The position numbers were made by a program, and so were the translations under genes. Shown piece by piece: positions 45,918-57,934 of a stretch of 64,000 nucleotides of DNA. The notes below the pieces were generated by a model that worked only from the letters and a program-made list of their open reading frames with translations, searched no databases and was not told where the DNA came from. This DNA is from Beverwykella pulmonaria. Lineage: Eukaryota; Ascomycota; Dothideomycetes; Pleosporales; Melanommataceae. The DNA lies in assembly GCA_001599595.1 (NCBI GenBank), contig BCHH01000005.1:334608-398607 (forward strand), in the 5' to 3' direction. Every line of letters starts with the position of its first letter. The stretch's first letter is position 1.

Positions 45918-46775
45918 TCAACAACATCCACCCCACCCTTGCTGCCCTTTCCTTCCTTTCGCGGCATCATTCAAACCTAGGTTTACTCTTGCGTTGTTAG
46001 CGCCTCCAGCATTTGCCCCTTTGACGCCAGATCTTCTATCGTTGAGGTCATATTTGCCTGCTTCGATGTTCTGGTATATCCTCTCGGCGACCTCTAGAAA
46101 CGCTCTTTCTACGCCCTCTCCTGATTTCGCGGATGTCTCCACGTATTGCATTACGCCATTTGCGCGACACCACTCCTCTGCCTCTTCTTTCGTTACTTGG
46201 CGCTTGTTGTCTTCATTTTCATTGGAAACTGTTGATGCGGAGGCCAGGTCACTCTTATTTCCCACCAATACCACGACGATGCCCTCCTCGGCTATCTGCC
46301 GCAGATCGCTGAGCCAGCTCGTCACACTGAGAAATGTGTTTTTCCGTGAGATGTCGAAGACGAGCAACGCCCCGCTCGCGCCGCGGAAGTAGCTTCGAGT
46401 GATGCTCTTATATGTCTCCTGTCCAGCCGTGTCCCATAGCGATAGCTTCATGTGCTTCTGTGGCTGCTGTTTCGATGGAGATGTGGGAGGCGACGCGGTG
46501 GTTTTGGAGGGATTGTTGATGCTGAGTTTGAGAGAGGCTGGAGGCCCAACGGGAACGATGCGCGAGCCGAATTCGACGCCTATGGTTACATCATGGTGGG
46601 GTGAGAAGCGGCCTTCGCACAGGCGGATGGTTAGCTGGAGGGGGTTAGATGAGCTGTCGACAGCGGAGCTTTGATTTTCCGACTGCGTGGGGAAAAGGGA
46701 ACGTACAGAAGACTTCCCGCATCCTGAGTCACCCAAGGACACTATCTTCGCAATGTAGTCCCATGGTTGAGACAT
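45918..46775 (-). CDS. Rab4/Ypt4-like small GTPase with an insertion
   Basis: Exons 46775-46707 and 46634-45918 give 261 residues. The 72-nt intron is a multiple of three without stops, so it can be read through, but removing it restores GDSGCGKSS-LTIRLCEGRF. WDTAGQE, NKSD and ETSA motifs and a C-terminal GGCC prenylation site are present. SPHHDVTIGVEFGSRIV and the body fit the Rab2/Rab4 branch. About 33 Pro/Ser/Lys-rich residues are inserted between the effector strand and LSLWDTAGQE, so the protein is about 50 residues longer than usual. A smaller insertion occurs after NKSD. The inserted region has no good splice sites that I can find, so it is probably translated. The likely role is in early-endosome recycling. 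Confidence 0.88.
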   Translation of the reverse strand: MSQPWDYIAKIVSLGDSGCGKSSVRSLFPTQSENQSSAVDSSSNPLQLTIRLCEGRFSPHHDVTIGVEFGSRIVPVGPPASLKLSINNPSKTTASPPTSPSKQQPQKHMKLSLWDTAGQETYKSITRSYFRGASGALLVFDISRKNTFLSVTSWLSDLRQIAEEGIVVVLVGNKSDLASASTVSNENEDNKRQVTKEEAEEWCRANGVMQYVETSAKSGEGVERAFLEVAERIYQNIEAGKYDLNDRRSGVKGANAGGANNARVNLGLNDAAKGRKGQQGWGGCC

Positions 46776-47657
46776 AGAAGGCGGCGGGTCGGAGAAGAGG
46801 TTGAGGTGTTGTGGATGAGGCGATGGCTCGATGGAACTATTCGCGGCAGTGCGGATGATGGCGGTAGCGAGTTTGGAGTGGGGATCCGTATGGAGCTACG
46901 TTTGCGTGGGGAGTATTGGAGCAAGATGATGTGAAGGGTTTCAAGATGAGCTAGTGGTGATGGCATTACTATGGACCAAGCGCGCTAGAGCTATGACCGC
47001 CTCAGCCACATCTTATCTTGGCCTTGGCCATGGCGCAATTCCCGAAAGGGAAATCCGAGATACTCACATCATGTGTGACAACGCGAAATGAAAGCTTCAC
47101 TACAGCTTGGTTGTGTATGGAAGCCTGGGTACTGAGACGCTAACTCGTAGTATCAGAAATAGAAACTCACTCATTCAGTCGCTGGTAAGAACAGACAATC
47201 ATCGGAAAGAAATCTTTACTGTTTGATGCCAGTGGTTAATAAGGGATATTTGCGAACAGTCACAACTACGGCACCTGAGCCCCTCTGACAGAAAAATCGA
47301 AGGTCATAGAGCAATCATACCCTCTTTCATTCAACAGTTCGCCAACCCCATTTGGGGTTTGCTCCTTCGTTCTTGATACGACAAACCTCGCTACTTCTGC
47401 CCACAACACTGGGCAGAAGCATATCACATCCTTATATTCCAATACGCCTCCTTACCCAGGTCCCAGTTTTCCTCCTCATGCAATTCCTAAATACCAATTA
47501 CAGTTATCGCCATATATCGAACGACGGACAAAGATGACTTGAAAAAAATTCGCTTCCGACTAATGCACAAAGTTTCATGATTGAAGTCGCGTGTCGTAAT
47601 CTCAATAGTCTGTTAACTAACTAATAGAAATGCCTCTTTCTACCCCAAACTACTATA
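46776..47657. other. Intergenic, no gene recognised
   Basis: Upstream region of the Rab4-like gene, then AT-rich sequence leading into the transposon nest. No gene is seen. Confidence 0.45.
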
Positions 47658-47969
47658 CTATCTTGTTCTAATACCTCTGACCTGACCTAAGCAGACTAAC
47701 GTATTAAATAGAGCCTCGCCGTCTTTGTAGGTGGCCTTAGGTTTACAGCTAAGCCTGTTCTGTAACAGCTTGCGGACACAACCGTACGTCTTTAGGTTAT
47801 GGACAACATTGTCTACAGCACAGCCCTCATAATCAGCGATCACACTCCGAGACCAGCCCAGCTCGATAAGCCAATGTATATTAAGACGCGTACAAAGAGA
47901 GAAGCCACAGGAGGTGAATTTAAGGGGCCCAGAAGGGCACGCAGAGACACCGTGTGCGCGGTGCATCAC
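47658..47969 (-). mobile_element. Transposase N-terminal fragment (helix-turn-helix)
   Basis: The minus-strand frame includes NIHWLIELGWSRSVIADYEG, then DNVVHNLKTYGCVRK and DGEALFNTLVCLGQ. This resembles the N-terminal DNA-binding part of fungal Tc1/pogo-superfamily transposases, where a helix-turn-helix precedes a Lys/Pro-rich linker and an EEALFEALV-type block. The catalytic domain is missing after about 47690. It lies 40 bp from a TA-flanked inverted-repeat element on the other side. Family assignment is from memory of the motif. Confidence 0.6.
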
Positions 47970-48009
47970 AAGACTGTGTCACTACACCACTTAAAAAGTC
48001 GGCAGTATA

Positions 48010-48720
48010 CCGCATAATCTGGTATAAGTGAGTTTACCTAGGCTCAAAGGGGGAAGCTGGTCCACCAATTATATGGCTGCTCGTGGGGCTGTTTAGTGCT
48101 TTGTAATCGCAGGGAATCAACGTCAATCCATCTTCCTGCGTGTAACTGTGTTTTTGCGTTACCCATGGCTACTACTGGTACAGGGGACTGTGAGCTTGTC
48201 TGTAAGTTTCTAGGGCCGTTTATTACTGTCTCTACTAATATACTTGTCACTAGCACACTATAGTCGCCACCAAAGACTTCCCAAACAGTTAATGCTTTGA
48301 AGCGTTCAAGCTTGATTAAATTGTCTGTCGCCAACCATCTAACCCTGATGCCCTTGCTGTATATAGAATACGCGTAGGGCTCTCTCTTACAAACTTAGAT
48401 GGAGAGGAGACACTTAGACCACATTTCAGCTAGATTTAAGAGGGTAGTTAGAGAAGGAACAGAAGCTGTAGCAGGAGAGCGATCAATTAAGATGTTACGA
48501 TCTACTCTAAAACGGCCCCGAGGCATGATATGAGAGGAGGATGAACTTACGACCCCAGCTACGTACACAAAGAGGGGTATGCGGTCATCCGTAAGTGCCC
48601 AAACTTTTTTGATGCCAAGACAAATAGCCCCAAATAAACAGCCTCACGAACAGTCATATAATTGGTGGACCAGCTTCCCCCTTTGAGCCTAGGTAAACTC
48701 ACTTACACCAGATTATGCGG
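48010..48720. mobile_element. 711-bp TA-flanked element with 86-bp terminal inverted repeats
   Basis: Left repeat 48010-48095 and right repeat 48635-48720 are inverted copies starting CCGCATAATCTGG. I count 82 of 86 matches and all four differences are transitions. A TA dinucleotide flanks each end (48008-48009 and 48721-48722), as expected of Tc1/mariner-type insertion. The interior is degenerate. A 96-codon minus frame at 48044-48334 runs through the left repeat and shows no domain I recognise, so the copy is non-autonomous or dead. Confidence 0.85.
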
Positions 48721-48753
48721 TAGGCCTTTGTATGGGTGATTACAGCCTCAACT

Positions 48754-48872
48754 TACAATGGGTAACCCAAATATATCTGCTCGTCACGTGTCGATCAACG
48801 CTAGTATCATCGGTTTGATGATGGCCAAATAAATACACGTGACGAGCAGATATATTTTAATTACCCATTGTA
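48754..48872. mobile_element. 119-bp hairpin element (miniature inverted-repeat type)
   Basis: Two 38-nt arms (48754-48791 and 48835-48872) are inverted repeats with 35 of 38 matches around a 43-nt loop. The ends read TACAATGGG and CCCATTGTA, so a TA again marks both borders. Two of the three mismatches are C/T. The arms do not match those of the adjacent 711-bp element, so this is a separate family. The transcript could fold into a long stem. Confidence 0.8.
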
Positions 48873-49342
48873 TCTAGGTATAATTATAGGCGTTTGTGTG
48901 TATTGCTGCCACGTCATAAGCATATTCACGGATTTTAAATATTTACTAGGCAAACCCCGACTTACGAATCTAACAAATGGGAGCCTTGACGCCCACCCTC
49001 CGCCTTCTTCGCCAGTGGACACGGCCCCCTTTCGCCGCCACCACATCTTCGGCTGCAGCAGACTGCGCGCAAAGAAAAAGGAAATATGCGTTCTGCCTTG
49101 TTGTCTGCGACGGTGTCAGAGCATTTGGCAGCTGTACAATGTCATCCCACTAGCCCGCAACGTCAGTTTTGAAACGAATCAGCTGACAGGGCCGTTTCAG
49201 ATGGTCGGCAGACTTTCACATTTCGCGGGTGTGAAAGGCTTCTTTAGCCGCAAGGCCCGCCGGCGGGGTTTCTAGGGCAGGCAGCAATTTTCAAACATTT
49301 CCTATTGCACTCCTCTTTCATCACTATATTTTTTTTTGTAAT
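48873..49342. other. Upstream region of the large C2H2 gene
   Basis: No gene is seen. The open frame at 48868-49275 overlaps the hairpin element and lacks domain signs. A poly-T run lies at 49329-49337, just before the ATG. Confidence 0.45.
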
Positions 49343-52300
49343 ATGAAGGAAGAGAGGATGGAGCGCCAAATCCAGAACAAATATATGTCGGAGATGTTGG
49401 AGATGTTCGAGGAGGAACTTGGTACGGTCGATCAGGCTGCATTCTCCCCCAAGCAATCAACACAGGAATGTACAGGTAAGTTCTTCTTGATAGTGACCTT
49501 GTGTAGGTTTGGCGCGACTACGGCTGATCATTAACCCAGAGTACCCCATCCCATTTTCTAGCCACTTGCAGGGCGTGAACATGAACCCTCAATTTCAGAA
49601 CAATCAATCGCGTCAAATTCTCCATGCTCCATCTGTACGATCGTCTCAATCCTCAGCCTCAAATGTTCGCTTGTCAAACAACAGCATGTTTTCACAATGG
49701 CACGCCCGGGATTCCACTGCTTCAACTAACACCACCTGGTCGCATTTTTCAGAGTCGTCCAAAGAGCACTATATGTCTCAAGCCGAACGTCCTTTACGTG
49801 CTCACTCGTCAGTATCATATCCGCAAAATGTTGGACCTCGTGAAGAGCTTACATCAGAGATCCAACTAAAAAATGTGTTTCAGAGGCAGACCGCTCGAGA
49901 GAACAAGCCCGTCCGAACATGCGTCTCGAGGGCGAAACGACATCACCGATCTACCAAAGAACCTAAGTATTGGTGCACATCGTGCTGGGAAGGGTTCACG
50001 GAGAAGTATGACTGGAAGAGGCACGAAGAAGCATTTCAAGAGCGCTCGGAGATGTACGAATGTGACAATTGCAACAAAAACTATTTCCTCAAGAACGACT
50101 TTATCTACCATCACCAAAAGGTCCATTTGTGCAAGACCTGTACGGAAAATAAACACGTCGATATGGCACAAAGAAGTCGAGTACAACGAACGGGCTGGGG
50201 CTGTGGCTTCTGTATCCAATTCAACTGCGATTGGGCCGAACGATGCAAACATATTGCCTGGCATTTCGAAAATGGCAATACTATGGTGGATTGGAGGCAC
50301 TCCAGAGTAATAATATCATTGCTTCATCAACCCATCATCCATACCGAATGGATACGGCTCCTCCATGCAAATCAAGAACCAAACCCTGTCTTCGGCTGGA
50401 ACCAGACTGACACGGGGCGAGCAGAGGGATACCCGGATAGCAATCGGCTTCCTCAGCTGCAGGATTTGCTCGAGTTTTTCACGCCGGATCAGAGCGCTGA
50501 GATGTTGGTACGGCTAGCGTATAAGAAGGGACATCGAAGCCAGCATGAGACTTCGCACAGCTTGAAATTGATGAGTTGGATACCCGAGACGAGCGTTCAG
50601 AGCAGCTCGCCGACCAGGACAACCGGAGATGTTGAGTTTAATACGAACACCATAATGGAGTTAGGCCACTGCTCCATACCGGATGCCACCTCAAAATGCA
50701 TGAAACAGGATGACGATAATTCGCCAATTAAACCTATCACAACCAACGCTTCGAGGGCATGTCTCCCACTACAAGAAGAGGAGCATTTTATATCCGCATT
50801 TACGGGAAATTTATCTCAAGACATTGGCGTCTGTGGAGACGCCGACGCAGGGAATAGATTAATTTCTCGTCTTCCTGATCTTTTGAAGACTTTCACGATG
50901 AAATTGGAAAAAGGTGTGAATTCTAAGCTAGAAAACGATGCGAAGGAGTTTGTTCGACAACAACGCAAGTACGTGCCCTTCCCCTAACTTCGTTTAAATC
51001 TAGTTGATTCAAAGAATTTTCATGAGAGCACTGTTTGAATGCTTGTCTGATAGTCTTGATTGTTAGTCGCATTGCCCGGCAATTCTGTAAGAATCAAATA
51101 CTAGGGGATCTGCCGGCCCCGCCAAAAAAACGCATTTCACTCACCGGCAAGATGGCGTTGTGGGACACGATTGAGCATTCAAATCTTCTGTCGGAGCCAC
51201 CCGTTTTGGACCAACAATTGGAAGAGGTCCAAATACCCCCAAGATATCAGGAAGTTCGTTCTTTTTTACTACACGGTCCAGCGTATCACTGGCTGGTCGA
51301 GAACGCTCGATCTTCAGCCTTGTTAACAAGCACAAAAGGAACAGCTCTGGAAATAATCTCACATACAATGGATGAGATATTGGCATCTATGAAAGGGCCC
51401 ACACGACAGCAATACCAAGTACTCCAGGCGAAATTTGACATGGATTGGGATCTTTTAACATTCTTGAGAAATCAAGAATATGAGACTACATTGGAGACTG
51501 CCTTCGAAAGTGCTATCACAGTTACTGGGTCTGCTAGCAATGCACAAGCACTCAGATGTATAGACTATATGTGTCAGACGTGGCCATCAAGCGGCCGCGA
51601 ATTGGTGCGCCTATTACAGGGGGCCTTAACATCACCAGTATTATCTACCTCTAGTAAGCAAAGTCTTCAATACGTATTATACAAGATTTAAACATTCTAG
51701 GTCGCCTTTCTGATGGAACAGAGCTTGCGATCAATTTGAGATCATCAAAAGCAGTTATCATTGCTAGTGGAGATCAGGCTGCCTTAACAGAGCTTTGCCA
51801 GCAGCTTGCCTGGCTTGGAGCAGCTCTTCGACCCTCTCCAATGTCATCCGGAATTTGCTTTAGCACACCGTTGCAAATCGAAGTTTACAAGGACACCAAC
51901 ACCAGCAACCTAATACCATCCATAACAGTTCGCCTCGGGTTTTCTCTGAATAAAAATCTCTCTACTGGCGTAGATGGGACTTGTTGGCACGCTTTGTTTC
52001 GTAACCCAGTAATCGTAACCGGGTTTCCAATACTTATGCGACATAAGGACGAACAAGGACTAGAACTCCCCCTTGAGATGATGCTTACTTTGGCAGAAGC
52101 CTATTTTGCAACACATTATGGCACAACATTGATTTTGAAAGGGCTCTATACCATGCTTGTACCCACTTATCGGACTGAACAATCTGTTACTTGGCATTTC
52201 CTTCACAGGCCGGACGGGAAACGCATTCCTTACTATGCTTTTCGGGAGGGATGTCCTGGCTGGATCGACACTAACAAGATGAGTACCTATCTTCTGGAGA

Positions 52301-54047
52301 CTGGAGGCCTCCGCAACTTCGTTGGATGGACATCAGATATTACAAGGCATATAGGTATGTTCCTGTTTTACCAGCATCAATCTTGTGTTGAAATTGACAT
52401 GTGCAAAGGAACAGAGGACGTGGAATATGAGAAGATTGACTGGGCCGGAGCCAAAAAATGCTCTGCAGGACTGGCTATCGAGCAAAAACTAACTTTATCT
52501 ATTAGTAAGATTCTCGGAGGGAGTGGAAACATCGTTCGTGGGGTTAGAGATAAGCCAGAATATGTCAAACCGTCTGCATATTCTGTACAAATCGATAACG
52601 CGCGCAACTGGTATATCGTACTTTACGATGTTGAATCCCAACGAGGATGGCTGACCGACGGTGCGAGTGCCTTGCTACATCTTGTGCGCGCGCAGGCTGT
52701 TCGAGAACCCTATGGGGGTGCGAATTCCTTTTTCAACAACCCAAGCTTCAACCAACCGAGTTTCATTGATGCGAAAATCAGCGGCGGACCGGAGGAAGCA
52801 GTGAGAGTTTTAAAGGACCCTCGCAACATGAAACACGTAATGTTAAAGGAGTTCGTCTCATACGATGATGAGATTACCGTACCTCATTTTCAAGGAATTC
52901 TGACAGGAGGCGAAGACTCTGGCAACGAGGCTTATAATCGATTAGGAAACGAAACGCCGAGGAAAGAAATTTATAAAACGACATGCTTCAGGGAGTTAGT
53001 CTCCCAGACCTGGAATACGCTCGAGCAGATCTACGACCGTCAAATGGAGGATGCGGCAACTCATACAACAAAACAATTACAAAATCCATTCAAGACCACG
53101 TTAGAGGGATACGAGTTCATGGGTGTTATATCTGGTAGACGCCTATTGACTCGACGTGTTGTCAACCTTGAATCTAATGGTGAGGCGTGGGAAGCCTTGA
53201 CAAAGAGAATACATGCAATAACTCTTTTTGGCCGATATTTTGGGGAGATATATAAGCCCACTAAGAACGCAGAGACGGGTGTTTGCAAAGATTGGAAGAC
53301 GGTTCCAAGAGGACATGAGTTTCTCGCAGCTCCAACATCACTCTTGAGAGATATCAGACAACATAGCAGAGAGGAAGGCGAAGTGGATCCAGACTCGGCG
53401 GAGATAGCTGAAGGGCTCCTCTGGTCCCCGTCAAATGAGGCATTCAACACTTGCGGAACTAGCTGCAATCACCTCATTCTCAGTCGCGTGCAGCAGCTAC
53501 ATAAGATAAGCTGGAGGGATAAACGCGTTGCTCAAGCTCCGGTCTCTGCGGGAGGGAAAGGCGCTGTTTTGTTCGGAACGAGCAGCGTTCTCGAACTTGG
53601 AAAACTAAATGGTATATCGCGACAAACGAGTGGTACCGAAAACACTTTGTATGACAGCGGAATCGGTTCAAGTATACAGGACTCTTCTTCCAGTCGAACA
53701 ACCCCAGATTCCAGTAGTGAGAACTCAGATTCACAGCGTGCCCCTCCAGCAGAAGAAAGCGCAACGACTTCGCCCCTGCGTAATACAGAAGCTGGGGATT
53801 CTTCTCCTGGCATGCAAAATGTCCCACCCGACAGTCTTGTAGGAACCGATAAGGTGCGTCACACGTGATACGAAACTGACTAGGGCTAAGTTTTCATTTG
53901 TAGCAGGCTACGTCGCCGGAAACGGCAGCTATGGACATGTCCATAACGGATGTTGTCACCTTGGACCAACCCACGAAAAAAAGGAAGAAGGATTTCGGTC
54001 CGTGGAGAAGGATGTCTATGGCAATTCCCATGCACTGGAGGAAATAG
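49343..54047 (+). CDS. Large C2H2 zinc-finger protein of an uncharacterised fungal family
   Basis: Five exons (49343-49475, 49540-50968, 51067-51653, 51701-53853, 53904-54047) give 1481 residues. A Glu/Met-rich start and a Ser/Asn/Gln-rich region lead to two C2H2-like fingers at about 189-245 (CTSC-X12-H and CDNC-X12-H-X4-H), then CKTC. From about 520 the sequence matches, as far as I remember it, a large family of fungal hypothetical proteins: SLTGKMALWDTIEHS, VLSTSSRLSDGT, QLAWLGAALRPSPMSSG, GTCWHALFRNPVIVTGFPI and DVESQRGWLTDGASALLHL. No enzyme motif is visible. A basic run KKRKK near the end could be a nuclear signal. In intron 2 the acceptor is the TTAG at 51063-51066 rather than an earlier TAG, because only that frame stays open. 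The last exon may begin at 53904 or 53907. Confidence 0.75.
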
Positions 54048-55565
54048 GACCTGACATGCCACGCTCCTCACACTCATGGCATTCATATGTATCAGATAAT
54101 CCGTTATGTTGGCTGTTGTATCTTTGCATACCCAAGTTCTGGAAGTTTGCTCACCTGGCTCCAAAATTTAAGCTCACCAACACCACCATTGACAGTCCCT
54201 GCTTGGAACCCGCTATTGTTGTTTCCATACGTTATTTTGGTTGACTGTTCTTGGGTTTTGCTTGCAGCTTCTGCCACAGCGTCACCTCGTACCTTTGAGA
54301 TTCAAGAATTCTCCGATAGTGAATGTGTCTGGAAGCCCGTGGTCGTTCTGACTAGGACAGAATCGGTCATAGACAGGCTGATAAGGTTCAAGGCTTCTGC
54401 GAACATCTACAGGACATCGGTGAACACCTTTAAATATCTAGTAGGATCAGAAGAGGAAGTGGAAGAGGAAGCCTCGTCGGAGCGGGTGTGTGTGAATGAG
54501 GATTCTTGGATGTAAGGCATGCCTTTTTGTGGTTGTTGGAGCACGACACTATCCGCTTGGCATCGGCTCCACCCTCCTATTTGCAGATTTTCCACTTTTA
54601 GTTGGTTTCCGGTGAACACGATACAAAAACGATTTGCAAACGCTCTTGTGCAAACTAGCGGCTGGTACATGCACTGGCACGAGTCAGAGACGAATCCCTC
54701 ATTTGGTACATGGGAAAGGGCTATTCTTTTCCGCAATGTCTTTAAACACTGCTCGGAAGACTAGGCAAAGGCTTTCGAGCACTTTCGATAAGTACAGGAA
54801 ATGGAAGCGAAGCCACTGAAAAAGTGCCGAACAGACGCGCAGAGGCTTACCTCAACTACTGAATACTCAGGCGCACAGCGTGGAGTTGGGTTGGTTCGTT
54901 CCCCATATCGCCATACTCTCTAGCAGAGTTCAGGTGGTATGAGCTTACCACATTCCCAAAGCGGTAGAAAGCTTGCTCTATGTTCGTTTCTACCATGCAA
55001 GGCCAATGGCTCTTCGGAATTCAAACAAAGAGAAGAAGGACACAATCGACTGTGAACGGGGAACTCGCACAGCACAGATGTGAAGGTGAGATGCTTGAGA
55101 TGACCAACCAAAGTTGGCGGAGGTCGAGGGCACGGTCGTGAGATGCTTGCATATTCGCTTAGCATCCTCCCGATAGCGCCGTTGACTTAGCGGCGCGTGA
55201 CGAGAGAGACGTCGAGCTCCAGCTCCAAGAACGGCGTGAAAGAACCTACAAACCTCGCGCGCCGACCTAGTATCTTAGATTGCAGCCTTTCATTTACCTG
55301 GCCTATCTTCTCAATATATATACATTATACATACAACACTTCTGCATTTGCCTTCGACTGCTTGCCACCGTGCAGCCCTCAGCTGGATGCGTCATCCGTC
55401 GCTGCCTCTTGTACCTCGCTCGCCCGCACTGCCGCCTCACTGCGAACCCAAGGCTAAGACCTGACTCAACACCCACCACAAGGCTGCAGCCACGTAAAAA
55501 ACACCTGAGACGCCTGCGAAGAGCTGCACCGGCACACGAGCAGTCCACAGCCCGAGCTGCCTACC
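54048..55565. other. 1.5-kb region with weak frames and CTL promoter
   Basis: A plus-strand frame at 54087-54515 includes a hydrophobic stretch and a moderately coding-like RTESVIDRLIRFKASANIYR ending in a Glu-rich tail. It could be a small gene, a further exon of the C2H2 gene or chance. I do not call it. A TATATATA lies at 55314-55321, before the choline-transporter-like gene. Confidence 0.35.
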
Positions 55566-57934
55566 ATGTTCTCTGAATGTGAGCGCCCCCGGAGCCCTTA
55601 TCGGGCACATGTGACGCCTCTGTCTTAGAAGCACCGTCTCCCGTGACTGACCATCGTGCTTCTCCAGATGCCTCCAAGTTCCTCTCCCAGTCCCAGTCGC
55701 GGCTCTCGCTGGGCCAGCCCGACACTCCCTTCGCCCGCAACCCTTCCGACAGACAGCGTCCCCCTTCACGAACCCGAGGAACACCAGCCTATTCGCAGCG
55801 CCGTGCCATGCCGAACCCATACAGCTCCCAGGGCTTGTCCCGTTTCGCCTTTGCCTCGCGCACATCGAACGCGCCCGCTCCGCTATTCTACTCCGCCACC
55901 GACGACTTCCGGGAAGAGGACGACCACGAGGAGCACGACCGGGAAATGGCAGACCACTACGCTCTGCAGCGATCGCGGCGGCAGTTTGGTGGAAGCCGCC
56001 TCTCCGAGTCGTCCGATGTCGACGACGACACGGGCCGGAGATCGGACCACACGATCAACGGCGGCAGCATCGAGAAGGATGCGCCTGGCTATGGCCTAGG
56101 GAGAGGCATCAAGAGCTCGTGGAAAGGCGACAAACCAAACACCCGAGGGCGATCCACTACCGTCACAGATGAAGAGCAAGAAGAGAGAGACCAGAGCGTG
56201 CCGTTGTCCGAATCAAGCGCTCCTAGCAGCAAAGGGAAGGGCAAACTAGTGGATGTCGAGCTTGCCTCTACCGCGCAGGGCAGTACAGAAGATTTGGACA
56301 GAAACGAATTGGCGGAGAATACGGACGACCGACCGCCTTCCTACCAGCAGTTTCGAAATATGCCCACGTCCAAACGCCCTCGCAGCCCTCTCCGCACCGC
56401 ATTACCCGTTCCGCTAGAAACCGACGAGGATACCCTGAAAGAAAGCCGTCGCATGAGTTCTGATCGCGAGACCGTGCCCGTGGTTGTGGCCGTGGACCCT
56501 GCAGCACCCCCAAGGCACAACTTCTTCTGGGCCGAGCTGTTCGTCATTGTCCAGTGTGCCCTCTTCGGGATATTCATCATCTCGCTGCTACAGGAGTCGC
56601 CTCCGGATAAGAAGCACCCACTCGGCGACACAATCTACACGGTCCTGCACTCGTCATTCCACCTCATTGGAGTATATTCCCTCGTGTCCATCGTGGTGGG
56701 ACTCCTATGGCTTTCCTTGCTTCGGTCATTCGCCCGTCCACTGATCATGCTGATCCTCGTTGCCGTACCGGTCATTTCCTTCTCCTTCTTTCTCTATCCC
56801 TTCATCTCAAGCTACAAGGGCACTTGGTATGGCGGGAACGTTCAGGCAAAGGCGATGCGGTGGATGTCGCTCATCCCGCTTTTCTTCTCTCTGTTCTGGA
56901 TCTACACGGTATGGAAAGGTCGCCGCTCGCTGCAGAAGGCTGCCGATATGCTTGAATTTGCCGGAGACATCCTTAGAGCCCAGGCTCCCCTTATTCTCGT
57001 AGGCATTGCCACCCTAGCCTGCGTGGTGCTTTGGTCGTGGGTCTGGATGTTGATGTTCGCCCGCCTCTTCCTCGGCGGCCACTTCACCAAGTCTGTCTGG
57101 GTAATCGATCTCGGCACCTGGTGGCTGGGAGTGGCCTTCTTTCTCGACTACTTTTGGACGCTGAGCATTATCGCGGGGGTGCAGCGCTCCACCACGGCAG
57201 CAACCGTATCGCAGTGGTACTTTCATCGGAACAGTGTGCCAGCGCCTTCTGCTCGCACGGTTGTGCTAGCTTCCCTCCACCATGCAACCCACACTATGGC
57301 TGGCACGATTTGCCTCGCTACTCTGATATCCCTACTCATACGGCTCCCGCTCATCGTTCTCCCACGGCGTATCGCGGGGGTGTTCAGCATGTGCGCATAC
57401 TCTCTCATCCCGACGCCCGTCGCCGCATTGACCAATCCTCTGACCCTCACGTATGCGTCTATCCACGGATTGCCTCTCGCATCAGCAGCCCGGGGGCTTT
57501 CAAATATGGACTTCATTTCTTCGGCCTCACCAACAACGACACTGGGTCCTCGTTCTTTCTCCCCTTCGCACGGACAGCCCGCTATTGTGTCATACCGCCT
57601 CGCGAAGCTTCTCCTCCATGCGATTCGCTGGCTAATTACCATCTCCCTTGGCTTTGGTGGCTGGGTCTCGACCGCGAAAATGCTTCATATAGGCAACGAA
57701 AACATAAAGGGGAGCATGTATGCGTACGTGGTAGGGCTGATCAGTGCAGCGATCGGATGGGGGGCTCTTGGAGCCATGGAGGGTGTACTGGGGGGCATTT
57801 TAGATGCAGTTCTCGTTTGCTGGGGCAGCGAGGTCGGTAGGGACGGAAGGGGAGATGCACGATATTGCGTCGAGGCAGGGAAGCTGTTTGGGGATGAAGT
57901 TCCTGGCCGGGGGAGAGGGCGGTATGAGGTGTGA
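55566..57934 (+). CDS. PNS1: Choline-transporter-like (CTL/Pns1) membrane protein
   Basis: Exon 1 (55566-55578) codes MFSE plus one base; after an 89-nt intron, exon 2 (55668-57934) continues YASKFLSQSQSRLS, for 759 residues. The first about 280 residues are hydrophilic, rich in Ser, Arg and Glu. Ten to twelve membrane helices follow from about 290 (FFWAELFVIVQCALFGIFII). Family features include WVWMLMFARLF, SVWVIDLGTWWLGVAFFLDY, a conserved loop NPLTLTYASIHG and a glycine-rich last helix. CTL proteins are plasma-membrane or organelle transporters linked to choline; in yeast Pns1 loss has little effect on choline uptake, so the substrate is open. The 13-nt first exon is the weakest part of the model, but it gives the only ATG in phase. 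Confidence 0.85.

Noticed and set aside
51044..51066. Earlier TAG acceptor in intron 2 of the large C2H2 gene.
   Set aside because: Using it brings an in-frame TAG within three codons; the TTAG ending at 51066 keeps the frame open.
54087..54764. Two plus-strand frames after the C2H2 gene that could be a small gene or extra exons.
   Set aside because: Part looks coding, but I found no start, splice sites or homology strong enough to model it. The minus strand has an equally long frame.
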